In this document: positions 31,352 through 36,586 of the stretch, piece by piece
How positions within the stretch are numbered: position 1 is the first letter of the stretch
How the letters are laid out: each line of letters begins with the position of its first letter
From: a virus
DNA: 36,586 nucleotides
Strand: one strand, 5' to 3'
Virus record (IMG/VR): IMGVR_UViG_3300037245_001050
Coordinates: 1 to 36,586 of that record
Made by a program: the position numbers and the translations under genes
The notes under the pieces: model-generated
Seen by the model: only the letters and a program-made list of their open reading frames with translations
Told to the model about the DNA's origin: nothing
Database searches by the model: none

Positions 31352-31428
31352 TATAGCAGGCTGTACACGTACCAACGCACAGTAACACCAGTAGATTTTT
31401 TAATACCAATGTAAGTAAATTAACTAAA
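31352..31428. other. Non-coding stretch after the recombination genes
   Basis: No gene and no convincing promoter or terminator is seen in this part of the 119-base gap. One weak inverted repeat (CTGT with ACAG) and a run of six T (GATTTTTTAAT, near 31395-31401) do not form a proper terminator together. Confidence 0.4.
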
Positions 31429-31455
31429 GCCCGCTTGAAATTGATTTGAGCGGGC
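31429..31455 (+). promoter_or_regulatory. Strong hairpin directly upstream of a ribosome-binding site
   Basis: GCCCGCTTGAA pairs with TTTGAGCGGGC over 11 base pairs (two G-T) around a five-base loop. It ends one base before the AAAGGAG of the next gene. There is no T-tract on this strand, so termination is unlikely; on the other strand a T-rich stretch follows. It may stabilise the mRNA, mark a processing site or gate translation. Confidence 0.55.
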
Positions 31456-31470
31456 GAAAGGAGAAAGGGA

Positions 31471-32076
31471 ATGAGAGAAGCGATTAATTTACCATTACAC
31501 TTAAGGGACGCTGTGTCTTCACAGCACGAGACCATACGACACATCTTGCTTTATAGTGAGGATGTCGTCCGCATGAATAAAAAGCTAGAGCAAGAGTTGG
31601 CATCAGAAATAAGTATGCGTATTGTTACATGCACGCTGTTTGACGAGCAAACAAAAAAGCTCGCCGACAAAGACGTAGAGATCGCGCGGTTGAAGGAAGA
31701 GAGCGAAGGTCTTGAGGTTGTTCTAGCCGAGATTGAAGAACTTTGTTCTAAGTCAGGGATTGATAACTTTGACACTCTTTGTCATACAGAGATGGTTGAG
31801 GGTCTTGTGGGGCTAGTCAATAAGCTAAAACCAGAACATGCCAACTGTGAAGAGTGCCTTAATCACGGACTTAATAGGGACAAGGTCGTTAACCGCATCA
31901 AAAAACAGCGCGAGAACGCTCAAGCCAAATCCTCTAAGCTGAACGCAGAGAAGAGGGAATATATGAAAATTGTCTGGCGAGCATTGTGCCGAGAGGGGGT
32001 AATTAGAACTAAAATTGACAGGAAATATAACACATACCTCAAAGCTCAAGCCAAGAAGCGCAAAGGAGCTAAATAA
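31471..32076 (+). CDS. Hypothetical coiled-coil protein, 201 aa
   Basis: Residues about 45-95 form a coiled coil (KKLADKDVEIARLKEESEG, LEVVLAEIEELC) and the C-terminal 60 residues are strongly basic (KKQRENAQAKSSKLNAEKRE, YLKAQAKKRKGAK). A cysteine pair (CEECLNHG) lies between. The basic tail suggests nucleic-acid binding. GAAAGGAGAAAGG precedes the ATG. The gene follows the hairpin at 31429-31455 and overlaps the next gene by one base. No family is recognised. Confidence 0.55.
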   Translation: MREAINLPLHLRDAVSSQHETIRHILLYSEDVVRMNKKLEQELASEISMRIVTCTLFDEQTKKLADKDVEIARLKEESEGLEVVLAEIEELCSKSGIDNFDTLCHTEMVEGLVGLVNKLKPEHANCEECLNHGLNRDKVVNRIKKQRENAQAKSSKLNAEKREYMKIVWRALCREGVIRTKIDRKYNTYLKAQAKKRKGAK

Positions 32077-32363
32077 TGGATCTAATCTGCGAAAAATGCA
32101 ATTCCGAGTTTGACGGATATCGTAAAGATGCGAGATATTGCTATAAGTGTCTTGATGAGAAGCTAGGCGAGATTGAGAAGGAGAGGGATGAGGTGAAAGC
32201 AGAGCTTGAGATAAAGGATAGAGCGATAGAGGATATTTTAAATTATTCGCTTAAGTGTAATAGTTGTTTCGAAAGTGGAGACTGCAAAAATGGGACAGAT
32301 CACGGATCAGACGATTGTATAAACCATCACCTTAACAAAGCCAAGGAGATAGTATGCGAATAG
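32076..32363 (+). CDS. Zinc-ribbon plus coiled-coil protein, 95 aa
   Basis: The N terminus carries a four-cysteine finger (CEKCNSEFDGYRKDARYCYKC in parts), then a coiled coil of about 30 residues (LGEIEKERDEVKAELEIKDR), then a second cysteine/histidine cluster (CNSCFESGDC, DHGSDDCINHH). Two metal-binding modules joined by a helix suggest a DNA- or RNA-binding adapter. Function unknown. It overlaps rusA by ten bases. Confidence 0.6.
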   Translation: MDLICEKCNSEFDGYRKDARYCYKCLDEKLGEIEKERDEVKAELEIKDRAIEDILNYSLKCNSCFESGDCKNGTDHGSDDCINHHLNKAKEIVCE

Positions 32364-32761
32364 TCATAGAGGGCAAGCCGATACCAAAACAAAGACCACG
32401 ATTCGCCATGAAAACAGGCAGAGCATATTCACCACAAAAGCATTTAATGTTTGCGGTAATGATGAATATAAAAAAGCAGGTCGGCAACATGAAACCGATA
32501 ACCTGTGCTGTTAAGGTTGAGACGATATACTATATGCCTATCCCTAAGAACACCAGAAAGAGCAACCTGTTTGATATGACAAGCGGGGCAACGTATCATA
32601 CAAAGACCCCCGACCTAGATAATCTTGACAAGTTTATATGGGACTGTATGAATGGTGTCGTCTGGGTAGATGATCGGCAGGTGGCAGAGAACCATACCAA
32701 GAAGAAATACAGCATGAAGCCGAGGACAGAGATAACAATTACGAAAATAAAAGGGAGCTGA
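32354..32761 (+). CDS. rusA: RusA-like Holliday junction resolvase
   Basis: RusA cuts four-way DNA junctions and resolves recombination or replication intermediates. The family motif is evident: IPKQRPRFAMKTGRAYSP near the start, then TPDLDNLDKFIWDCMNGVVW and VDDRQVAENHTKKKYS, with the acidic residues D-L-D-N-L-D-K and D-D that bind metal. The length of 135 residues is usual. It completes the recombination module with the nuclease, Sak4-like and DUF669 genes. Confidence 0.9.
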   Translation: MRIVIEGKPIPKQRPRFAMKTGRAYSPQKHLMFAVMMNIKKQVGNMKPITCAVKVETIYYMPIPKNTRKSNLFDMTSGATYHTKTPDLDNLDKFIWDCMNGVVWVDDRQVAENHTKKKYSMKPRTEITITKIKGS

Positions 32762-32762
32762 C

Positions 32763-32951
32763 ATGATTAATCGAGGAGAAAAGAATTATGAATATTCAGT
32801 ATTTGAAGTGTCGTGTGATAATTGCAGCACAGGAGCAGAAGATTTTGAGGCATTAGATTGGGGCGATCTTATGGATCAAATGACAGATGCGGGGTGGACA
32901 AAATCAAGCGCAAGTGGTAAGTGGGAGCATTTTTGCCCGGACTGCCAATAA
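32763..32951 (+). CDS. Small zinc-finger-like protein, 62 aa
   Basis: Two CxxC pairs (CDNCSTG near residue 18 and CPDCQ at the very end) enclose an acidic helix (FEALDWGDLMDQMTDAGW). This is the layout of small phage zinc proteins of unknown role. The gene lies two bases after the rusA stop. No catalytic motif is seen. Confidence 0.55.
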   Translation: MINRGEKNYEYSVFEVSCDNCSTGAEDFEALDWGDLMDQMTDAGWTKSSASGKWEHFCPDCQ

Positions 32952-32963
32952 AGGAGGGATAGA

Positions 32964-33335
32964 ATGAGCATATACGTTATTTTGCCAAGTGGTAAATATG
33001 AGCATCGTGTTGTCTGGGAAGCTGCACATGGCACGATACCAGACGGATACGAGATACATCATATTAATGGTGACAAAAGAGACAATCGACTAGAGAACCT
33101 TGAGATAATGACTCGGCAGGATCACACGCGGACACACAGCCCGGACTATAAAAAGATTGATGGGGAATGGCATAAGCGTTGCCCTGATTGTAAAATGTGG
33201 AAGTCTGGGGATGATTATTTTCAACACATACACTCGCATGGGGTCATGGTTAGTTTCTCATATAGGTGTAAGCCTTGCCATAGAGCGCACTATCTACAGA
33301 AATACCATCAACGCAAAAAGGGAGCAGCCAGATGA
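32964..33335 (+). CDS. HNH endonuclease, 123 aa
   Basis: The HNH motif is clear: HRVVWEAAHGTIPDGYEIHH (read in parts), then INGDKRDNRLENLEIMT and RQDHTRTH. The first histidines and the N-x8-N pattern are as in HNH_3 proteins. The C-terminal half has two further CxxC pairs (CPDCKMW and CKPCHRAHY), which make a zinc ribbon found in many phage HNH proteins. It may be a free-standing homing endonuclease moving itself, or a nuclease of the replication module. The gene starts with AAAGGAGGGAT as ribosome-binding site. Confidence 0.8.
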   Translation: MSIYVILPSGKYEHRVVWEAAHGTIPDGYEIHHINGDKRDNRLENLEIMTRQDHTRTHSPDYKKIDGEWHKRCPDCKMWKSGDDYFQHIHSHGVMVSFSYRCKPCHRAHYLQKYHQRKKGAAR

Positions 33336-33520
33336 ATAAACTAGAATTTGTAATTAAACATTACCAAGCCTGCAACCTACTACACAGAATGTATTTAGAG
33401 AGCGGGGATATCTCAGATTTACCTAAAGTGTATGATAGCCTTTCTGCTGATGAATTGCTTAAATTAGCAAATCGCTGCGTAATTAAGGCTATACAGCTAA
33501 AAGATAAAAAAGATAAATAA
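33332..33520 (+). CDS. Hypothetical early protein, 62 aa
   Basis: The gene starts at an ATG that overlaps the HNH stop by four bases. The protein is helical (YQACNLLHRMYLESGDISDL, LSADELLKLANRCVIKA) with a lysine-rich end (QLKDKKDK). No motif is recognised. The next promoter (33524) begins just after its stop, so it ends one transcription unit. Confidence 0.5.
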   Translation: MNKLEFVIKHYQACNLLHRMYLESGDISDLPKVYDSLSADELLKLANRCVIKAIQLKDKKDK

Positions 33521-33523
33521 AAC

Positions 33524-33552
33524 TTGACAGAGTAGTTATCGTTTGTTATTGT
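33524..33552 (+). promoter_or_regulatory. Sigma70-like promoter of the helix-turn-helix and methyltransferase unit
   Basis: TTGACA at 33524-33529, 17 bases, then TATTGT at 33547-33552 with a TGT extension (33544-33546). The bases before the -35 are ATAAAAC as at 28191. The transcript would start near 33559, which rules out the upstream TTG start of the following gene. Confidence 0.65.
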
Positions 33553-33575
33553 TAGAAAATATAAAAGGGGGTTTC

Positions 33576-33770
33576 ATGGACGGATATATCAGAATAAGCA
33601 CAGCCCAAAAAGAAATATGGAATGTTACGCGGCAACAGTATTACAAGTGGATAAAGGAAAATAGGTTTGATGCTGTGCAGATCAATCACGGCAATACGTC
33701 ACCGTATTGGATAAAGAAATCAAGCTTACTTGACTTTATTGAGACACTACAGCAACCGATGGCGTTATAA
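33576..33770 (+). CDS. Small helix-turn-helix DNA-binding protein (excisionase-like)
   Basis: The product of 64 residues reads RISTAQKEIWNVTRQQYYKW at the start, which has the spacing of a MerR/excisionase-type winged helix, followed by an NHGNTSPYWIKKSSLLDF wing and helix. AAGGGGG lies before the ATG at 33576; an in-frame TTG at 33543 falls inside the promoter. The protein may regulate its own promoter or the methyltransferase gene behind it. Without an integrase an excisionase role is unlikely. Confidence 0.65.
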   Translation: MDGYIRISTAQKEIWNVTRQQYYKWIKENRFDAVQINHGNTSPYWIKKSSLLDFIETLQQPMAL

Positions 33771-33774
33771 TTTA

Positions 33775-33845
33775 TGGGGCGGGGGTTCAGATTCTACTGC
33801 GGCGCGCTATAGTAGCGGACAAGAGACCCATACCAAACCGCCCCA
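33775..33845 (+). promoter_or_regulatory. Structured leader upstream of the C5-methyltransferase gene
   Basis: The outer ends TGGGGCGG (33775-33782) and CCGCCCCA (33838-33845) pair perfectly over eight bases. Inside, GGGT (33783-33786) can pair with ACCC (33826-33829), and CTACT (33794-33798) with AGTAG (33811-33815). The whole forms a long or branched hairpin ending about six bases before the AAGGAG of the methyltransferase gene. No T-tract follows. It is not a tRNA, because there is no T-arm and the anticodon-like loop is too long. Confidence 0.55.
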
Positions 33846-33862
33846 CCTTACAAGGAGAGAGG

Positions 33863-34903
33863 ATGCATAAGATAAACGTATTATCATTATTCGACGGACT
33901 GAGCGGCGCCAGGATAGTACTCGATCGGCTAGGCATAGAATGTACTTACTATGCAAGTGAAGTCGATAAGTACGCGATTAAGGTGGCTCAAGCAAACTAT
34001 CCAGATACGATACAGCTCGGCGATGTGACGCAAGTGAGGGCAGAGGACTTACCGACCATCGATCTTTTAATTGGTGGATCTCCTTGCCAGGACTTGAGTG
34101 TCGCTAAATCAGGACGCCAGGGTCTTGAAGGATCCCGCAGCGGTTTGTTCTGGGAATATGTAAGATTGCTTCGCGAGCTGAAACCAAAGTACTTTTTACT
34201 TGAGAATGTCTACAGTATGAAAGCCGTTGATCGCGACATTATCAGTAAGGCTATGGGTTGCTCACCGATGAGGATTAATTCAAGACTTGTTACAGCTCAG
34301 AACAGGGAAAGGTTGTTTTGGCATAATACCGGCGTGTTCATGCAGCCGATGGATCAGGGCATAGTGCTTGCTGATATTGTAGAGGACGGTGTTGTTGATA
34401 GAGAGAAGAGTTATTGCGTTGCCGCTACCTATCATGAAATCGGAGTTAATAGCAGGCGCGATTATGACAAGGCGTGCCGGCAGGTAGTCTTTAAAACAGG
34501 GATACAAACCGTTCCCCGGGGATATAATAACGGGGGGATAAAAATAACCGACAAGTCTCCGCCGGTTACAAGCAGTGCTTTTGAGCATAATAATAAGTTA
34601 GTTATTAATCCTATCAAACTCGGCCATCTTGGACAAGATAAGCGGCCATATAGGGTTTACAGTACAGAGGGCAAGTCAGTTACTCTAATGGGTAATGCTG
34701 GTGGTATGGGCGCTAAGACAGGACTGTACTATACGCACGAAGGCATCCGCAAGCTCACGCCCTTAGAGTGCGAACGCCTACAGGGTATACCGGAAGGTTA
34801 CACCGACAAAGGAGTCAGTAACACGCAACGCTACAAGATGATCGGTAACGGATTTACTATACCGGTGATAATGCATATATTAAATGGGATTACAGGAGCA
34901 TGA
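33863..34903 (+). CDS. C5-cytosine DNA methyltransferase
   Basis: All main motifs of the Dcm family are seen: motif I (LSLFDGLSGARIVL near residue 8), motif IV with the catalytic Cys75 (GGSPCQDLS) and motif VI (ENV, Glu114). Near the end come motif IX (RKLTPLECERLQGIPEGY) and X (RYKMIGNGFTIPV). The variable middle part (about residues 150-270) would recognise the DNA target, which cannot be predicted here. The length of 346 residues is normal. CAAGGAGAGAGG precedes the ATG. The likely role is to protect phage DNA from host restriction; no partner restriction gene is present. Confidence 0.9.
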   Translation: MHKINVLSLFDGLSGARIVLDRLGIECTYYASEVDKYAIKVAQANYPDTIQLGDVTQVRAEDLPTIDLLIGGSPCQDLSVAKSGRQGLEGSRSGLFWEYVRLLRELKPKYFLLENVYSMKAVDRDIISKAMGCSPMRINSRLVTAQNRERLFWHNTGVFMQPMDQGIVLADIVEDGVVDREKSYCVAATYHEIGVNSRRDYDKACRQVVFKTGIQTVPRGYNNGGIKITDKSPPVTSSAFEHNNKLVINPIKLGHLGQDKRPYRVYSTEGKSVTLMGNAGGMGAKTGLYYTHEGIRKLTPLECERLQGIPEGYTDKGVSNTQRYKMIGNGFTIPVIMHILNGITGA

Positions 34904-34906
34904 AGC

Positions 34907-35071
34907 ATGGCAAAACAAACAACAATGCAGGCAATGCAAGAGGTTGCTAGAGCGATTATTAAATCAAAAGATACTTTTCTTTATGAGCTTAACAATAATC
35001 CTTATATTAGTGGTTTCTTAATGGCTATCGCTAAATTTTTAAACAAAATAACAGGTAAGAAAAATGGCTAA
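34907..35071 (+). CDS. Small hypothetical protein, 54 aa
   Basis: The gene is too short to stand out but has an ATG three bases after the methyltransferase stop, CAGGAG upstream, and overlaps the next start by eight bases. The protein is helical and basic (MQAMQEVARAIIKSK, then ISGFLMAIAKFLNKITGKK). The end may be an amphipathic, membrane-binding helix. Function unknown. Confidence 0.45.
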   Translation: MAKQTTMQAMQEVARAIIKSKDTFLYELNNNPYISGFLMAIAKFLNKITGKKNG

Positions 35072-35783
35072 CAAAAGAATGTTCTCAAAGGATATTGTCG
35101 CTGGATCGCAATTTATTATGTTGCCACACTCAGCCCAAAACCTCTACTTTCATATAGGGATGCACGCAGACGACGACGGATACTGTGAATATGTATCGGT
35201 TATGAGACTGATCGCCGCATCTAATGAGGACTTAAGCATATTACAAGAGCAAGGGTTTGTCTGCGTATACAATCTGTATACGCTTTGCATGCAAGGATGG
35301 TACACGCACAATAAGGTTCCACCAACTAAATATACTGCCAGCAAGCACCTAGAATTATTCCCCGATAGATACCTGCCTATAAAAGAGCAATATAATTGCG
35401 CACTTAAACAACCTTGCATGCAAGATGCACGCGAACCGTATGCGCAGGATAGGTTAGGTAAGGGTAGTATAGGTAAGGGTAGGGAAGAAAAGAAAACTAC
35501 TACGCGCGAAAAAGCTCTCGCGCTACCGGATTGGTTGAATAAAACAAAGTGGGCTGACTTTGAAGCAATGAGAAAGAAAATGAGGAAGCCACTAACGGAA
35601 GCATCAATAAAACTAAACTTAAAAGTATTAGAAACTGATAAGAAGAACCAAGCTGAGATAATCGACAATGCAGTCAGGTCATCATGGCAAGGATTACATC
35701 CATTGAAGAACAACGGATCAGGCAAGAAGCCAGCTAATCATTTAGCACCAGAGGAAGGAAAGTATAAAGAGTTTGACCAATAA
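35064..35783 (+). CDS. Replication initiator / replisome organiser-like protein, 239 aa
   Basis: The N-terminal 110 residues resemble the winged-helix domain of phage replisome organisers: KRMFSKDIVAGSQFIMLPHS, then AQNLYFHIGMHADDDGYCEY. The central part contains RLGKGSIGKGREEK, a repeat-derived linker often seen in such proteins. The C-terminal part (LPDWLNKTKWADFEAMRKK) is a helical domain that may bind the helicase loader. The helicase-loader gene lies two genes later. The origin may lie inside this gene, as in lambda O. Confidence 0.7.
   Translation: MANKRMFSKDIVAGSQFIMLPHSAQNLYFHIGMHADDDGYCEYVSVMRLIAASNEDLSILQEQGFVCVYNLYTLCMQGWYTHNKVPPTKYTASKHLELFPDRYLPIKEQYNCALKQPCMQDAREPYAQDRLGKGSIGKGREEKKTTTREKALALPDWLNKTKWADFEAMRKKMRKPLTEASIKLNLKVLETDKKNQAEIIDNAVRSSWQGLHPLKNNGSGKKPANHLAPEEGKYKEFDQ
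35285..35482 (+). repeat. Candidate origin repeats inside the replication initiator gene
   Basis: Two copies of a 13-base repeat, TAGGTAAGGGTAG, lie at 35455-35467 and 35470-35482, 15 bases apart. A ten-base perfect palindrome, TTGCATGCAA, occurs at 35285-35294 and 35414-35423. The repeats are followed by an A-rich purine run. Iterons within the initiator gene are known from lambda O. Two copies are few, so the call is tentative. Confidence 0.4.
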
Positions 35784-35796
35784 AAGGAGAGGGGAT

Positions 35797-36384
35797 ATGA
35801 GAGTATTGGTAGCATGCGAGGAAAGCCAAGCGGTAACTATAGAGATGAGAAAGCTAGGCATAGAGGCTTTTTCTTGTGACATTGAACCGTGTTCAGGTGG
35901 TCACCCAGAGTGGCATATTAAGGGAGACGTTACACCGCTATTAAAACAAAGGTGGGACATGATAATCGCGTTTCCGCCATGCACTCATTTAGCTGTAAGT
36001 GGAGCTGCTTGGTTTGAGCAGAAAAGAAAAGACGGCAGACAACAGCAGGGTATTGATTTTTTTATGTTGTTTGCTAATAACAAATGCCCGTTAATAGCTA
36101 TTGAAAACCCGATAGGTATAATGTCAACCAAGTGGAGAAAGCCGGATCAGATCATACAGCCATGGATGTTCGGTCATGCTGAGTCAAAAGCTACTTGCCT
36201 ATGGCTCAAGGGTCTGCCGAAGATTACAGAGATAAACAATGTGAAAGAAGTGTTTGATACGCTACCAAAGAATAAACAGCAAAGGCTGCATTATTTACCA
36301 CCGTCACCAGACAGGGCAAAGTTAAGATCGAAAACATTTCTTGGAATCGCTAGAGCAATGGCGGAACAGTGGGGATTGGTATGA
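35797..36384 (+). CDS. Short C5-methyltransferase-like protein, 195 aa
   Basis: I place the start at 35797 because AAAGGAGAGGGG precedes this ATG; an upstream in-frame ATG at 35773 has no ribosome-binding site. The sequence RVLVACEESQAVTIEMRKLG is a SAM-binding start with a glutamate after strand 1. FPPCTHLAVSGAAWF holds the catalytic-type Cys62 and AIENPIGIM the ENP motif (Glu103). No separate target-recognition domain is visible, and the C terminus (RSKTFLGIARAMAEQW) replaces motifs IX and X. It belongs with the compact phage DNA cytosine methyltransferase-like proteins; activity is not certain. Confidence 0.7.
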   Translation: MRVLVACEESQAVTIEMRKLGIEAFSCDIEPCSGGHPEWHIKGDVTPLLKQRWDMIIAFPPCTHLAVSGAAWFEQKRKDGRQQQGIDFFMLFANNKCPLIAIENPIGIMSTKWRKPDQIIQPWMFGHAESKATCLWLKGLPKITEINNVKEVFDTLPKNKQQRLHYLPPSPDRAKLRSKTFLGIARAMAEQWGLV

Positions 36385-36586
36385 TATCACCTGACCAATT
36401 TATAAAGAGCGTGCAGAAAGCAGAGGTAATCGGTAAAGGTCTCGACCATATCAACCAACAGATCAACTGCCCTGTCCGCTATGCTCATGCCACCCCTGAT
36501 ACAATGGATGGCAAGCTAAAGGAGTGGTTCACCTTAACAGAGGGACGTAATAGCCTATTCGTGCATGGTAGTGTGGGAACAGGTAA
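36381..36586 (+). CDS. DnaC-like helicase loader, N-terminal part (continues at base 1)
   Basis: The ATG at 36381 overlaps the previous stop (ATGA). The 68 codons present include a helical start (SPDQFIKSVQKAEVIGKGLD) and end in FVHGSVGTGK at the window edge, the Walker A of the AAA+ ATPase. The rest of the protein is at 1-383, and the two parts fit with a one-base overlap. The gene follows the replication initiator-like gene and the short methyltransferase gene. Confidence 0.85.
   Translation, partial: MISPDQFIKSVQKAEVIGKGLDHINQQINCPVRYAHATPDTMDGKLKEWFTLTEGRNSLFVHGSVGTG

Noticed and set aside
31391-31410. Rho-independent terminator at the T-run after the DUF669 gene.
   Set aside because: The only pairing upstream is a four- to five-base stem with a wide loop, separated from the T-run by more than ten bases.
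32627-32655. TTGACA followed by TATGAA as a promoter inside rusA.
   Set aside because: The spacer is 16 bases, the -10 is poor, and the bases encode conserved RusA residues; coding pressure explains them.
33775-33845. A tRNA gene, suggested by the perfect outer stem GGGGCGG/CCGCCCC and the GGTTC-like bases.
   Set aside because: There is no proper T-arm near the 3' end, the anticodon-like hairpin has a loop of about 12 bases, and the 3' end is not followed by CCA.
1-36586. Integrase, repressor, CRISPR array, insertion sequence or attachment site.
   Set aside because: No tyrosine or serine recombinase motif, transposase DDE pattern, regular spacer repeats or tRNA-like attachment core was found by reading the window.

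Overview
The window is almost certainly one complete tailed-phage genome, linearised inside a gene. The last 206 bases encode the start of a DnaC-type helicase loader, up to the Walker A lysine. The first 383 bases encode the rest of the same protein. The frame closes perfectly if the terminal A and the first A are counted once, giving a circular map of about 36,585 bp. Every convincing gene lies on the + strand. Head, tail tube and tape-measure genes indicate a siphovirus-like particle. The Sf6-like small terminase and the circular map suggest headful packaging. No integrase or classical repressor was recognised, so a lytic lifestyle is the simplest reading. Genes use strong purine-rich Shine-Dalgarno sequences and sigma70-like promoters, so the host is a bacterium with standard initiation signals. 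I cannot name the host.

Late region, about 3.3 to 28.0 kb. A promoter with a perfect -10 box (3313-3342) and a short leader with two predicted hairpins precede the terminase genes. Then come the DUF4055-type portal, a DUF5662 protein, a Mu F-like head morphogenesis protein, a small HExxH protein, scaffold and major capsid protein. An unusual pair follows: a DUF115/MptE-like Rossmann protein and a SAM methyltransferase. Next are head-tail connectors, tail tube, a 33-residue membrane protein, tape measure, a hub-like protein and a beta-helix tail protein. A lysis cassette with its own promoter (two small membrane proteins and an M15 peptidase) sits inside the tail-fibre cluster. Three or four further fibre or adsorption proteins follow, including a five-repeat propeller-like protein and a coiled-coil repeat protein.

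Boundary, 27.99 to 28.27 kb. It holds a promoter, a rho-independent terminator only about 50 bp downstream of the predicted transcript start, an A/T-rich tract and the main early promoter. The promoter-terminator pair would make an RNA of about 70 nt. Its 5' end is complementary to the long Shine-Dalgarno regions of several early genes. This putative phage small RNA is the most interesting candidate in the window.

Early region, 28.27 kb through the closure to 3.34 kb. It holds small unknown proteins, a recombination module (PD-(D/E)XK nuclease, Sak4-like ATPase, DUF669 protein with an SSB-like acidic tail, RusA resolvase), an HNH nuclease, and a small helix-turn-helix protein with its own promoter. 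After these come a structured leader, a C5-cytosine DNA methyltransferase, a replication-initiator-like protein carrying candidate origin repeats, a second short C5-methyltransferase-like protein and the helicase loader. The region ends with about nine small proteins of unknown role, several of them cysteine-rich.
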